From contig NZ_SZYH01000003.1 of assembly GCF_005298175.1 (NCBI RefSeq), positions 62,001 to 126,000 of the forward strand: a DNA stretch of 64,000 nucleotides, read 5' to 3'. Numbering within the stretch: position 1 is the stretch's first letter; the number at the start of each line of letters is the position of its first letter. Below the pieces are notes generated by a model. That model saw nothing but the letters and a program-made list of their open reading frames with translations. It did no database searches and was not told the origin of the DNA. Below are positions 19,342 to 28,607 of this stretch, piece after piece. This DNA comes from Marinobacter panjinensis (GTDB lineage Bacteria; Pseudomonadota; Gammaproteobacteria; Pseudomonadales; Oleiphilaceae). The translations under genes and the position numbers were made by a program.

Positions 19342-21648
19342 TCACGAAAGGGCCTTTTCGGCATGGGCTACAGAGCTTGATTTTCCCGGGCGCAGATAGC
19401 GACCAAAGCCTGCGTTGCGAAGCGCCAGGTCCACACAGCTCTTGATAACATGGGGTGAGTCCAGCAAAAGCACATCCTCAAGTAACTGGACTGCCCATTC
19501 GCGGCTGACACTGCGGATGACCGACTTGACCTTGGGCAGGCTGGCCGCATTCATGGACAGCGAGTCGTACCCCATGGCCATCAGCAGCAGGGCACCACCC
19601 GGGTCCCCCGCCAGTTCGCCACAAATGCCCACCGGTTTGCCCACCGCATGAGCATCCTGGGCAACCCGGACAAGTGCCTGCAACACGGCTGGATGATAGG
19701 AATGATAAAGCTGGGCCACACGCGGGTTATTGCGATCCACCGCCAGCAGATACTGGGTCAGGTCATTGGACCCAACGGACAGGAAATCGACACGGTCCGC
19801 CAGCTCCCGAATCTGGTATACCGCAGCCGGTATTTCAACCATCACCCCGACCTTGGGCATGTGAATGTTGAAGCCCTCTTCCCTGACCTCGTGGTACACC
19901 CTGTAGATCAGGTGCAGCGACTCTTCCACTTCGGAAATATTGCTGATCATCGGCAGCATGATCTGAAGGTTGTTCAACCCCTCGCTCGCCTTGAGCATGG
20001 CCCGCACCTGGACCAGGAAAATCTCCGGGTGGTCCAGGGTTACACGGATACCACGCCAGCCCAGGAAGGGGTTCTCTTCCTGAATCGGGAAATAGGTCAG
20101 GGCCTTGTCGCCGCCGATGTCCAGCGTGCGCATGGTGACCGGGTTCGGAGCAAACGCTTCCAGTTGCTCGCGATAGTACTCCCTTTGCTCATGCTCGGAG
20201 GGGAAGCGATCCTTGATCATGAAAGGCACTTCCGTGCGGTACAGACCTATACCCTCGGCACCGTGGCTGAGCGAGCGCACCACATCGGTCATCAGCCCGG
20301 TGTTTACCAGCAACGATACGCGGTGGTTATCCGTGGTTTCGCACGGCAGATCCCGCAGGGCCTCCAGCCCTTTGACCAGCTCGTCTTCCTCTTCACAGAT
20401 CTCCTGGTAGAAATTCCGCAAATCCGCAGAGGGCGATGCAAAGATCTGCCCTTCAAACCCATCGACAATCAGGTCCTTGCCATCCAGCTGATTCACCGGA
20501 ATATCCACCAGCCCCATGACCGTTGGCACACCCATGGCGCGGGCAAGAATGGCGACGTGGGAGTTGCTCGAACCCTTCACCGATACCAGACCGACCAGTT
20601 TCCCCTTGGGAACCTCTCCAAGCATGGCCGGGGTCAGCTCTTCGCTAACCAGTACCGTGTTATCGGGGTAGACCGTGTCTTTCTGCTCCCCTTCCTGCAG
20701 GTGAGACAGCAACCGGCGGCCCAGGTCGCGGATATCCACTGCCCGCTCCTGCAGGTAGTGGTCCTCCATCATTTCAAAGTGACGCACATATTGCTGCACC
20801 ACCTGCTTCAGGGCGCCCTGGGCCCAGAAACCTTCCTTGATACGGTTGGACACCTCGCCCGGCATGGCATCGTCACCAAGCATGCGAAGATAGACGTCAA
20901 ACAGGGCCTGCTCTTCGGGACGCAGCTGCGAAGCCAGCCGGGCCGCAACCCGCTCAATATCTTCGCGAACCGCCGTGACCGCGCCATTGAACAACGACAA
21001 TTCCAGCTCGACATCATCGGTGGGCTTTTCCGGTACAACGTCCAGGTCCGCCGCCGGATAGACCACTACGCCCTTGCCGATGGCAACACCGGGCGCGCCC
21101 GGCACACCACTGAAACTGACATCCGTTGCCTCTTCACCCGTCAGGGAGAGGCCGCTGATAGCGCCTGTTGCCTCGCTGTGGGCGATCACTCCGGCCAACT
21201 GCGCCGACACGGTTACCAGGAAGGCCTCTTCGCCCTCATCAAAACAGCGTGAACTTTCCCGTTGCTGGACGACCAGAACACCGAGAACACGGCGATGGTG
21301 AATGATGGGCACACCGAGGAACGAACGGAAACGCTCTTCACCAGTCTCCGGGAAATAGCGGTAGCGGGGATGCGAGGGGGCATCTTCGAGGTTGATGGGC
21401 TCCTCGCGGGAGCCAACGAGGCCGATCAGACCCTCGGAATAGCCCAGACTGACCTGCCCGACAGCTTGCTGGTACAAGCCTTCTGTGGCCATCAGGATGT
21501 AGCGGTTAGTGGCCGGATCAAGCAGGTAAACCGAACATACTTCGGTGTCCATGGCTTTCTGCACCCGCGAAACGATGATATCCAGCGCCTCCTGCAAATC
21601 GCGGGCGCTATTTACCTCTTGTACAAGACTTCGCAGTATGCTCAGCAT
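19342..21648 (-). CDS. ptsP: PEP-protein phosphotransferase PtsP (EI-Ntr)
   Basis: First enzyme of the nitrogen-related phosphotransferase system; it passes phosphate from PEP to NPr. The 768-residue product has an N-terminal GAF domain (about 1-160, glutamine-sensing in E. coli), an enzyme I N-domain, the phospho-histidine H364 in GSSNSHVAILARAMG, and a PEP-binding TIM barrel with GLYRTEVPFM and the VGSNDLTQYLLAVDRNN signature. It lies 15 bases after rppH, the same pair and order as rppH-ptsP in E. coli. Confidence 0.97.
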   Translation of the reverse strand: MLSILRSLVQEVNSARDLQEALDIIVSRVQKAMDTEVCSVYLLDPATNRYILMATEGLYQQAVGQVSLGYSEGLIGLVGSREEPINLEDAPSHPRYRYFPETGEERFRSFLGVPIIHHRRVLGVLVVQQRESSRCFDEGEEAFLVTVSAQLAGVIAHSEATGAISGLSLTGEEATDVSFSGVPGAPGVAIGKGVVVYPAADLDVVPEKPTDDVELELSLFNGAVTAVREDIERVAARLASQLRPEEQALFDVYLRMLGDDAMPGEVSNRIKEGFWAQGALKQVVQQYVRHFEMMEDHYLQERAVDIRDLGRRLLSHLQEGEQKDTVYPDNTVLVSEELTPAMLGEVPKGKLVGLVSVKGSSNSHVAILARAMGVPTVMGLVDIPVNQLDGKDLIVDGFEGQIFASPSADLRNFYQEICEEEDELVKGLEALRDLPCETTDNHRVSLLVNTGLMTDVVRSLSHGAEGIGLYRTEVPFMIKDRFPSEHEQREYYREQLEAFAPNPVTMRTLDIGGDKALTYFPIQEENPFLGWRGIRVTLDHPEIFLVQVRAMLKASEGLNNLQIMLPMISNISEVEESLHLIYRVYHEVREEGFNIHMPKVGVMVEIPAAVYQIRELADRVDFLSVGSNDLTQYLLAVDRNNPRVAQLYHSYHPAVLQALVRVAQDAHAVGKPVGICGELAGDPGGALLLMAMGYDSLSMNAASLPKVKSVIRSVSREWAVQLLEDVLLLDSPHVIKSCVDLALRNAGFGRYLRPGKSSSVAHAEKALS

Positions 21649-21663
21649 GGCGGCTTCAATCCG

Positions 21664-22194
21664 TCATTTCTGTTGATCCTTCGTACGCCGGGCCTGCTCG
21701 CTCCGGTGCCACTGCTCCATGTTATAGAACAGCCGCGGCGCGAGTTCTCGCAGCGCACGTCGATAGACTTCACGTTTGAACGAGACGACCTGCCCCAGTG
21801 GGTACCAGTAACTGACCCACTGCCAGCCGTCGAATTCCGGTGAGTCCGTGCCGTCTACGCGTACCTGCGCATCCGGCGAAAGCATCCTCAGCAGGAACCA
21901 TTTCTGTTTTTGTCCCACGCAGATCGGGTGCGAATTGTGCCGCACCATCCTGCGAGGGAGGCGGTATCTCAGCCAGCCACGGGTGCAGCTGATGACTTCC
22001 ACATCGTCTGTCCCGAGACCAATTTCCTCTGCCAGCTCCCTGTAGAGAGCCTCCTCCGGTGATTCGTTGTGCTTGATGCCACCTTGAGGGAACTGCCAGG
22101 AGTCCTGCCCTATTCGCCTTGCCCAGAGGACTTCCCCCCTGTGATTGGCCAGAATGATTCCGACATTGGGTCTGAAACCGTCTGAATCTATCAC
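21664..22194 (-). CDS. rppH: RNA pyrophosphohydrolase RppH
   Basis: Nudix enzyme that removes pyrophosphate from 5'-triphosphate mRNA and so starts decay. The 176-residue product begins MIDSDGFRPNVGIILANH, the RppH hallmark, and contains a full Nudix box, with GGIKHNESPEEAL followed by the YRELAEEIGL segment (about 38-60). It sits directly upstream of ptsP and forms an operon with it. Confidence 0.97.
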   Translation of the reverse strand: MIDSDGFRPNVGIILANHRGEVLWARRIGQDSWQFPQGGIKHNESPEEALYRELAEEIGLGTDDVEVISCTRGWLRYRLPRRMVRHNSHPICVGQKQKWFLLRMLSPDAQVRVDGTDSPEFDGWQWVSYWYPLGQVVSFKREVYRRALRELAPRLFYNMEQWHRSEQARRTKDQQK

Positions 22195-22368
22195 GGCACA
22201 GTCCTTTTAAAAGTCGGTAGGCCGGATTAAAAATTCACCGGCCGGATTTATCCAAGTTGCTCTCATTCTTACAGAATCCCAAGGCTTCGGCAAACGGAGT
22301 CGGCGGCGGCATGTCATGGTAGACTGTCGCCTCTGTGACATTCCCCCTTCCAGCCGGAGGTGCTGACG

Positions 22369-23025
22369 TTGACCCTTGCAATTTTTGACCTTGATAACAC
22401 CCTGCTCGCCGGGGACAGCGACCATGCCTGGGGTGAATTCCTGGTGGAAGAGTCCATTGTGGACGCGGACGAATATCAGAAAGCCAATGATAAGTTCTAT
22501 CAGGAATACCTGAACGGCGAGCTGGATATCCTGCACTACCTGAGCTTTGCCCTGCAGCCGCTGGCTCGCCACGAAATGAAGCAGTTACTGACCTGGCGGA
22601 AGGAATTCGTCGAGAAGAAAATCAGGCCGATGATGCAGGCCAGCGCCACAGAGTTACTGGACAGCCACCGGGCGCAGGGCCACACATTGCTTATTATCAC
22701 TGCCACCAACCGGTTTGTAACCGAGCCAGTGGCGGAACTACTTGGCATTGAACATCTGATTGCAACGGAGCCGGAACTGGTCAATGGGCGTTATACGGGA
22801 GAGGTTGCAGGTGTTCCCAGCTTTCAGGATGGCAAGGTGACCCGTTTGCACGATTGGCTTGAATCAACAGGAGAAAGCCTGGACGGTGCATGGTTCTATA
22901 GCGACTCACACAACGATGCACCCTTACTTCGCAAAGTAGAGAATCCTGTAGCGGTCGATCCGGATCCAACACTTGAAAGCATTGCGAAGGAAAACGGCTG
23001 GAAAATCATGAGCCTTAGAGGCTAA
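22369..23025 (+). CDS. HAD-IB family phosphatase (SerB-like)
   Basis: The 218-residue product belongs to the HAD-IB phosphatase group. It shows motif I DLDNTLL (residues 7-13, nucleophile the first Asp), motif II TATNRF, and motif IV YSDSHNDAPLL. The cap region is helical. The start is TTG at 22369-22371, because GGAGG (22356-22360) lies 8 bases upstream and the protein then begins with MTLAIFDLDNTLL; the GTG at 22360 overlaps this ribosome site and is unlikely. Relatives include phosphoserine phosphatase-like and histidinol-phosphatase-like enzymes; the substrate cannot be named from sequence. Confidence 0.9.
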   Translation: MTLAIFDLDNTLLAGDSDHAWGEFLVEESIVDADEYQKANDKFYQEYLNGELDILHYLSFALQPLARHEMKQLLTWRKEFVEKKIRPMMQASATELLDSHRAQGHTLLIITATNRFVTEPVAELLGIEHLIATEPELVNGRYTGEVAGVPSFQDGKVTRLHDWLESTGESLDGAWFYSDSHNDAPLLRKVENPVAVDPDPTLESIAKENGWKIMSLRG

Positions 23026-23044
23026 CTGCTTGCCATTCTGCCCG

Positions 23045-23156
23045 GGAAGGCCCCAGGGAGGGGGTGCCCGGGATACGCTGTGAATACGTCCATGTACGCT
23101 CGACAAAAACATCCATGTTTTTGACGATCCCGGGCACCCCCTCCCTGCGTCCTTCC
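23045..23156 (-). repeat. Large structured intergenic repeat, copy B
   Basis: Outer arms at 23055-23074 and 23127-23146 are perfect inverted repeats of 20 bases, extended by GGAAGG / CCTTCC across a 4x4 internal loop. Inside lie ACGTCCATGTACGCTCG and a second perfect hairpin (CAAAAACAT / ATGTTTTTG with a CC loop). The inner motifs ACGTCC(A/C)TGT(A/G)CG and CATCC(A/C)TG align with the reverse complements of the elements at 24500, 37012 and 37267. Placed between convergent genes, it could also end transcripts. Confidence 0.75.
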
Positions 23157-23195
23157 CTATCTGTGTGCAAACACGCCAGTTCTGAATCCTACCCC

Positions 23196-23227
23196 GTAGG
23201 TCGGATAGAGCGCAGCGAAATCCGACA
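23196..23227 (+). repeat. REP-like short palindromic repeat
   Basis: GTAGGTCGGAT followed by a short linker and ATCCGACA forms an imperfect hairpin. The same core occurs at 37148, 37202 (inverted) and 62572 (inverted). It lies just after the end of the RlmI-like gene. Confidence 0.65.
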
Positions 23228-23235
23228 ACCCAAGT

Positions 23236-24432
23236 TCAAAGAAACCCTGTCAAAGACCGAACAAAACAGCTTTTTATGTAATCCGTCTCCGGAATCCCTG
23301 GCACCACCGGATGATCCGGCGCCTGATGACCCTGCTCCAACAACTGCACAAACCGGTCAATCTTGCGACCACTGCTACGGATAATGTCTGTCAGCTTCTC
23401 CTGGGACAGATGCATGGAGCAGGAAGCAGACACCAGCAACCCATCCCGATCCAGCAACCGCAACCCTAGCTGGTTCAACCGCGCATAAGCCTCTTCCCCG
23501 GCCTTCTGGTCACGCCGCCGTGGAATCAGCGCCGGAGGGTCCAGCACGACAATGTCAAACTTTTCCTTCTCCTCACACAGCGCCTTCAGGGCGTCAAAGG
23601 CATCACCCTCGATAGTTTCAATGTTATCGAGCCCATTGATCTTCGCGTTGTGGTGAACAGAATCAATAGCACTGGTGGAGCTGTCCACGCAGGTCACCTG
23701 AGTTGCCCCTGCACAAGCCGCCTGGATTCCCCAGCCGCCGACATAACTGAACACATCCAGCACCCGCTTGCCCGGTGCATACGCCTGCAAACGCTGACGG
23801 TTCATACGGTGATCATAGAACCAACCGGTCTTCTGCCCACCCTCCATGGGCACCTCGAAGCGCACCCCGTTCTCTACAACCGCAAGGAGGTCAATTTCCG
23901 GGCCATGGGCCTGCTCAACGTAGGCATCCAGCCCCTCCACCTTACGCATCTTGCCGTCGTTCTTGAGGATAATCGCCCGGGGATGTGCCAGGCGCTGAAC
24001 CGCCCGGACAATAGACTCCTTCATCTGCTCCATGCCGGCGGTGGAAATCTGGACCACCACCACATCATCAAACCGGTCAATCACCAGCCCGGACAACCCG
24101 TCGCTGTCACCAAATACCCAGCGATAGAACGGCTTGTCAAATAAACGCTCCCGCAATGCCAGCGCCGTCTCCACCCGCTCGGTCAGACGCTGAGGCGTCA
24201 TGCCATGGGCAGCATTCCGACTGATCAGACGACCACAGATCAGCGCATGGGGATTCACAAACACCGTCCCCATCGGCTTGTCGTTGGAAGCACGCAACTC
24301 CGCCTGCGTGCCAGCCTCAAATTCCGTCAGCGGCGATCGACGGGTATCCACTTCATTACTGTAAACCCATAGATGGCCAGCCCTGAGCCTGCGCTCGGCG
24401 CCTTTGCGTAGGTATAAAACCGGGAAATTCAT
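23236..24432 (-). CDS. PUA-domain class I SAM-dependent rRNA methyltransferase (RlmI-like)
   Basis: Likely methylates a cytosine of 23S rRNA, by similarity to RlmI/RlmK families. The 398-residue product has an N-terminal PUA domain (about 1-75, YLRKGAERRLRAGHLWVYSNEV), an EEHD-like middle domain with VFGDSDGLSGLVIDRF, and a Rossmann methyltransferase domain with motif I VLDVFSYVGGWG and motif IV VVLDPPALI. The start at 24432 is chosen because the PUA domain begins there. A longer frame to 24561 would run through the structured repeat and is not protein-like. Substrate position is not determined. Confidence 0.93.
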   Translation of the reverse strand: MNFPVLYLRKGAERRLRAGHLWVYSNEVDTRRSPLTEFEAGTQAELRASNDKPMGTVFVNPHALICGRLISRNAAHGMTPQRLTERVETALALRERLFDKPFYRWVFGDSDGLSGLVIDRFDDVVVVQISTAGMEQMKESIVRAVQRLAHPRAIILKNDGKMRKVEGLDAYVEQAHGPEIDLLAVVENGVRFEVPMEGGQKTGWFYDHRMNRQRLQAYAPGKRVLDVFSYVGGWGIQAACAGATQVTCVDSSTSAIDSVHHNAKINGLDNIETIEGDAFDALKALCEEKEKFDIVVLDPPALIPRRRDQKAGEEAYARLNQLGLRLLDRDGLLVSASCSMHLSQEKLTDIIRSSGRKIDRFVQLLEQGHQAPDHPVVPGIPETDYIKSCFVRSLTGFL

Positions 24433-24499
24433 AGATAATCGCCTGAAGAAACAATGAAGGAAAGGCTTGAATAGACGAAGCCACCACCGGGTCCAGGGG

Positions 24500-24604
24500 G
24501 ATAAGCCGGGCGGGCCTTCCAGAAATGTGCGGAGCCATGGATGGCGGAGCCCAAGCCGCACAGGACGTCTCGAGGCGTTTTCTGGAAGGCCCGCCCGGCT
24601 TATT
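24500..24604 (+). repeat. Large structured intergenic repeat, copy A1
   Basis: Outer arms of about 25 bases (24501-24525 and 24579-24603) are perfectly complementary; one further pair at the outer end is G-T. The core contains GTGCGGAGCCATGG, GGCGGAGCCC and the CACAGGACGTCTCGAG segment. The core is shared with 37267-37378 and, inverted, with 37012-37118, while the arms are entirely different. It fills the gap between gcvH and the RlmI-like gene. Confidence 0.85.
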
Positions 24605-24623
24605 CCATGCCCAAAAAATCAGG

Positions 24624-25016
24624 TCACTCTTCGGAAGCAACATGCTCCGCATAAGCCGTAGCGTCCATCAAGCCATCCAGCTCGCCCGGATCTGCCAACC
24701 GCACCCGGAACAACCAGCCGTCACCATAAGGATCCTCATTCACCTTCTCCGGCTCATCCTCAAGGCTCTCGTTGACCTCAATCACCTCACCAGTAACCGG
24801 ACTGAACACATCAGACGCCGACTTCACAGACTCAGCCACCCCGGCCTCTTCAGCCCCCGTAACCGTCGCCCCCACATCTGGAACACCGATAAAAACAATA
24901 TCCCCAAGCTGATCCTGGGCAAAGTCCGTAATGCCAACGGTTGCGGTGCCATCATCGGCCACACGCACCCACTGGTGAGTTTCAATGTATTTCAGATCTG
25001 CGGGTGTTTCGCTCAT
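24624..25016 (-). CDS. gcvH: Glycine cleavage system H protein
   Basis: Lipoyl carrier protein that shuttles the aminomethyl group between the P, T and L proteins. The 130-residue product begins MSETPADLKYIETHQWV and has the lipoylation motif ESVKSASD, with the modified Lys at about position 65. The acidic composition fits the family. No other gcv genes are in the window, so it is separated from gcvP/gcvT here. Confidence 0.97.
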   Translation of the reverse strand: MSETPADLKYIETHQWVRVADDGTATVGITDFAQDQLGDIVFIGVPDVGATVTGAEEAGVAESVKSASDVFSPVTGEVIEVNESLEDEPEKVNEDPYGDGWLFRVRLADPGELDGLMDATAYAEHVASEE

Positions 25017-25108
25017 GATCAGATTCCCCGATGAATAATTTCGCGCATTTTAACCGAAGAAAGAGGCCCCGGCGAACATCTCAGGCGATGTGGCGCAAGA
25101 TACCGATT

Positions 25109-26005
25109 TCAAACCAGCCCCCAGGTGGTCTCACGGGCCATCGCCATAAACGACTGCAAGTACTCCACACCCGCATCCCGCTCGCGAAGCCCCAGAAAAA
25201 TCTGCTTGTCGATCCCCTCCTGCCCCAACCTGACCGGGGTAATCGGCATCTGGTGCGCATACTCCTCCACCAGCCACCGGGGCAACGCCGACACGCCGCG
25301 CCCGGCTGCCACCATCTGCAGCATGATGTCCGTGGTTTCGATGGTCTTGTGCCGCGCCGGGCTGCTGTGGGCCGGCACCAGGAACCGGGTATAGATATCC
25401 AGACGCTCCGCATCCACCGGATAGGTAATCAGAGTCTCGCTTTCCAGATCGGCCGGCTCCACCCAGGGTTTCGAGGCCAGCGGGTGGCTGCCGGGCACTA
25501 CCAGAACCTGTTCATAATCAAAAACCGGCTCGAACACCAGGCCCTTCCTGTGCAATGGATCCGGCGTGACCAGCACGTCGATATCATAGCCAAACAGTGC
25601 CCCGATACCTCCGAACTGGAAGCGCTGTTTCACATCCACATCCACACCCGGCCACTGCTCCAGGTAAGGCCCCACCACCTTCAGTAACCACTGGTAACAG
25701 GGATGGCACTCCATCCCTATCCGCAAGCTACCCCTCTGGCCCCGGGCGATCTGGCCCACCAACTCCTCGGCGTGCTCAAACTGCGGCAACAGCCGGTTCG
25801 CCAGCGACAACAGATATAGACCGGACTGTGTCGGCCGCAGTTTCCGGCCTTCCCGGATCCAGACCGCAGTGCCAAGCTGCTGCTCCAGCTTTTTTATTGC
25901 GTGGCTGAGCGCAGACTGGGTCAGGCACAAGGCATTCGCTGCGGTCGTCAGGGAACCACACCGATCCACTTCCCGAACGATTTCTAGATGGTTACGCTCA
26001 ATCAT
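25109..26005 (-). CDS. metR: LysR-type methionine regulator MetR
   Basis: Activator of methionine biosynthesis genes with homocysteine as co-effector. The 298-residue product has an N-terminal winged HTH (about 1-60, LTTAANALCLTQSALSHAIKKLE) and a periplasmic-binding-like effector domain. The divergent position to metE and a consensus MetR operator between the two genes support MetR rather than another LysR protein. The start at 26005 gives the normal N-terminus MIERNHLEIVREV. Confidence 0.92.
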   Translation of the reverse strand: MIERNHLEIVREVDRCGSLTTAANALCLTQSALSHAIKKLEQQLGTAVWIREGRKLRPTQSGLYLLSLANRLLPQFEHAEELVGQIARGQRGSLRIGMECHPCYQWLLKVVGPYLEQWPGVDVDVKQRFQFGGIGALFGYDIDVLVTPDPLHRKGLVFEPVFDYEQVLVVPGSHPLASKPWVEPADLESETLITYPVDAERLDIYTRFLVPAHSSPARHKTIETTDIMLQMVAAGRGVSALPRWLVEEYAHQMPITPVRLGQEGIDKQIFLGLRERDAGVEYLQSFMAMARETTWGLV

Positions 26006-26019
26006 AGGTAGCTCTAAGT

Positions 26020-26032
26020 TGAATTAAATTCA
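26020..26032. promoter_or_regulatory. MetR operator between metR and metE
   Basis: TGAATTAAATTCA is a perfect match to the MetR consensus TGAAnnnnnTTCA and fully palindromic. It lies 15 bases upstream of metR and 89 upstream of metE, so it can serve metR autoregulation and metE activation. A possible second half-site (TTTTTCATGA) lies about 25 bases nearer metE. Confidence 0.75.
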
Positions 26033-26120
26033 TGGATCAATGAGATATTACCATTATTTTTCATGACTCATCATCGCTAACCTTGGTGCCTGACAGATTG
26101 CAACGAACAGGAGATTCACC

Positions 26121-28394
26121 ATGGTGACCACCCACAACCTGGGTTTTCCGAGGATCGGCGAGCGCCGGGAACTGAAATTTGCCCTTGAGGGTTTCTGGAG
26201 AGGCGAACTGGACGAAGCCGCCCTGCGGGAAACCGGAGCGAAGCTCCGTGCCGGCAACTGGCGGGACCAGCAACCACTGACGCTGGCACCGGTGGGAGAC
26301 TTTTCTCTCTATGACCAGGTACTGGACATGAGCGCCACCCTTGGCAACCTACCAGATCGTGCCGGCAAAGCCGGCGAGAACGCCCTTGACCGCTACTTCC
26401 GCATTGCCCGTGGCCGCTCCCCGGCTGACGACAATTGCTGCGGCGTCCATGCCGGAGAAATGACCAAATGGTTCGACACCAATTATCATTACATTGTCCC
26501 GGAGTTCGATGCCAACACACGGTTTGCGCTTGAACCCACGCGTCTGCTGGAGCAACTGGCTGAAGCGAAAGCTGAAGGCGTCAACGCCAAGCCGGTTATC
26601 ATCGGCCCCGTCACTTATCTCTGGCTCGGCAAATCCAAGGACGACACCGACAGGCTCAGCCTGCTGGATGACCTGCTGCCGGTTTACGGCGAACTGCTGC
26701 AGCTTCTTGCAGACAGTGGTGCAGAGTGGGTACAGATCGACGAACCAATACTGGTTACCGAACTGGGCGGCGAGTGGCGGCACGCCATGAACCTGGCCTA
26801 CCACAACCTCAAGGCCAGTCCCGTGAAGCTGTTATTGACCACCTATTTCGGACAACTACGGGAAAACCTGCAACTGGCCTGCGAACTGCCGGTTGCCGGC
26901 CTGCACCTGGATGCCATCAATGCAAGAGACGAGGTTGCCCGAGTGACCGACTGGCTGCCCGGGCACAAAGTACTCTCCCTGGGTGTGATTGACGGTCGCA
27001 ATATCTGGAAAACTGACCTGCAGGCAACCCTGGGCTGGCTTGAACCGGTGCACCAGAAACTGCGGGAGCGGCTCTGGCTGGCACCGTCCTGCTCACTCCT
27101 GCATGTGCCGGTTGACCTGGATAACGAAACCACCATGGATCCTGAAATCCGCTCCTGGCTCGCCTTCGCACGGCAGAAACTGGAGGAATTGCAGGTATTG
27201 GCGATGGCCCTTGCTGAGGGCCGGAAGTCCGTTGCCGATGGGCTGAAGAGCAATGCGGATGCAATTCTCAGCCGTAGGCGCTCCACACGTGTAACGGACC
27301 CACAGGTTCGCAATGAGGTTGCGGCGATCACTCCAGAACTGGGGCAGCGCAAAAGCGACTATAAGCATCGCTCAGCGATCCAGGCGAGCCACCTGAAGCT
27401 GCCGCAGTACCCCACAACCACGATTGGCTCCTTTCCCCAGACCAAGGATATCCGCCAGACGCGGCTCAAATACCGCAAAGGCGAACTCGGTCCGGAGGAA
27501 TACCAGGCAAGAGTCCGCGACGAAATCCGTCACTGTATTCAGGAACAGGAAAAGCTGGGCCTGGACGTGCTGGTCCACGGCGAAGCGGAACGCAACGACA
27601 TGGTAGAGTATTTCGGCGAGCAACTGGAAGGTTACGTATTCAGCCGCCTCGGCTGGGTACAGTCCTACGGTTCACGCTGTGTGAAACCGCCCATCCTGTT
27701 TGGCGACATCTCCCGACCAAAAGCCATGACCGTGGAATGGATCCGCTATGCCCAATCCCTGACCAACAAACCCCTGAAAGGCATGCTCACCGGCCCGGTC
27801 ACTATCCTGAACTGGTCCTTCGTCCGCGACGACCAGCCCAGGAAAGACACCTGCCTGCAACTGGCACTGGCCATCCGGGAGGAAGTGCTGGACCTGGAAC
27901 AGGCAGGGGTGAACATCATCCAGATCGACGAAGCCGCACTTCGGGAAGGCCTGCCCCTGCGCCAGAGCGACTGGCAGAGCTATCTGGACTGGGCCATTGA
28001 AGCCTTCCGAATCACCGCCAACGGCGTGAAAGACGAAACCCAGATTCACACCCACATGTGCTATTCGGAATTCAACGACATCATCGAAGCCATCGCGCGC
28101 ATGGACGCGGATGTCATCACCATCGAAACCTCCAGGTCCGACATGGAGCTGCTGGATGCGTTCAAGGGCTTCCAGTACCCCAACGACATCGGTCCGGGAG
28201 TGTACGATATCCACTCGCCGAATGTGCCTGGCACGGACCACATCATCTCGCTGATGAACAAAGCTGCGGAACGAATCCCCGCTGAACGGCTCTGGATTAA
28301 CCCGGACTGCGGGCTGAAAACCCGTTCGTGGGATGAGGTGATGCCGGCGCTGAGAGGTATGGTGGCGGCAGCGCGGGAATTGCGGGAGGCTTAA
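26121..28394 (+). CDS. metE: Cobalamin-independent methionine synthase MetE
   Basis: Transfers the methyl group from 5-methyltetrahydropteroyl-triglutamate to homocysteine. The 757-residue product has the usual two-barrel layout: an N-terminal barrel starting HNLGFPRIGERRELKFALE, and a C-terminal catalytic barrel starting YPTTTIGSFPQT. Zinc ligands H645 and C647 (HMCYSEF) are present, with further ligands expected near DMELLDAF and NPDCGLKTR. MetR control is likely from the operator upstream. Confidence 0.98.
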   Translation: MVTTHNLGFPRIGERRELKFALEGFWRGELDEAALRETGAKLRAGNWRDQQPLTLAPVGDFSLYDQVLDMSATLGNLPDRAGKAGENALDRYFRIARGRSPADDNCCGVHAGEMTKWFDTNYHYIVPEFDANTRFALEPTRLLEQLAEAKAEGVNAKPVIIGPVTYLWLGKSKDDTDRLSLLDDLLPVYGELLQLLADSGAEWVQIDEPILVTELGGEWRHAMNLAYHNLKASPVKLLLTTYFGQLRENLQLACELPVAGLHLDAINARDEVARVTDWLPGHKVLSLGVIDGRNIWKTDLQATLGWLEPVHQKLRERLWLAPSCSLLHVPVDLDNETTMDPEIRSWLAFARQKLEELQVLAMALAEGRKSVADGLKSNADAILSRRRSTRVTDPQVRNEVAAITPELGQRKSDYKHRSAIQASHLKLPQYPTTTIGSFPQTKDIRQTRLKYRKGELGPEEYQARVRDEIRHCIQEQEKLGLDVLVHGEAERNDMVEYFGEQLEGYVFSRLGWVQSYGSRCVKPPILFGDISRPKAMTVEWIRYAQSLTNKPLKGMLTGPVTILNWSFVRDDQPRKDTCLQLALAIREEVLDLEQAGVNIIQIDEAALREGLPLRQSDWQSYLDWAIEAFRITANGVKDETQIHTHMCYSEFNDIIEAIARMDADVITIETSRSDMELLDAFKGFQYPNDIGPGVYDIHSPNVPGTDHIISLMNKAAERIPAERLWINPDCGLKTRSWDEVMPALRGMVAAARELREA

Positions 28395-28442
28395 CGTTCG
28401 CAAGGGATCTATCCGGGTAGTGCAAACCTACCAGTTTATCTC

Positions 28443-28470
28443 GGCCCTCTCAGGCATCTGTGAGGGCTTT
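28443..28470 (+). terminator. Possible terminator after metE
   Basis: GGCCCTCTCA and TGTGAGGGC can pair with one T-T mismatch around a short loop, and TTT follows. The T-run is short, so the call is tentative. The rest of 28395-28607 shows no gene. Confidence 0.45.
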
Positions 28471-28607
28471 CCGGTATTCCGACTCAGTGCTATCAAAGCC
28501 CCCCAAAAAGCAACTTATAGTCCTCAGGCAGTATAGAGTCTCGCACCCAGTATTCGGCGTTTCCAAAGTCCCTGCAATTAATACAGCGCAGCTTTACTGC
28601 TTTCTGC

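Noticed and set aside
18243..19445. Open frame of 400 codons on the plus strand
   Set aside because: Antisense to the patatin-like gene; no ribosome site and no protein-like motif.
19648..21252. Open frame of 534 codons on the plus strand
   Set aside because: It lies wholly antisense to ptsP, whose motifs and length are complete. The translated sequence is rich in His, Gln and Arg without family features, as expected from the complement of a G+C-rich gene.
24433..24561. Upstream extension of the RlmI-like gene
   Set aside because: It runs into the structured repeat, and the PUA domain starts at 24432.
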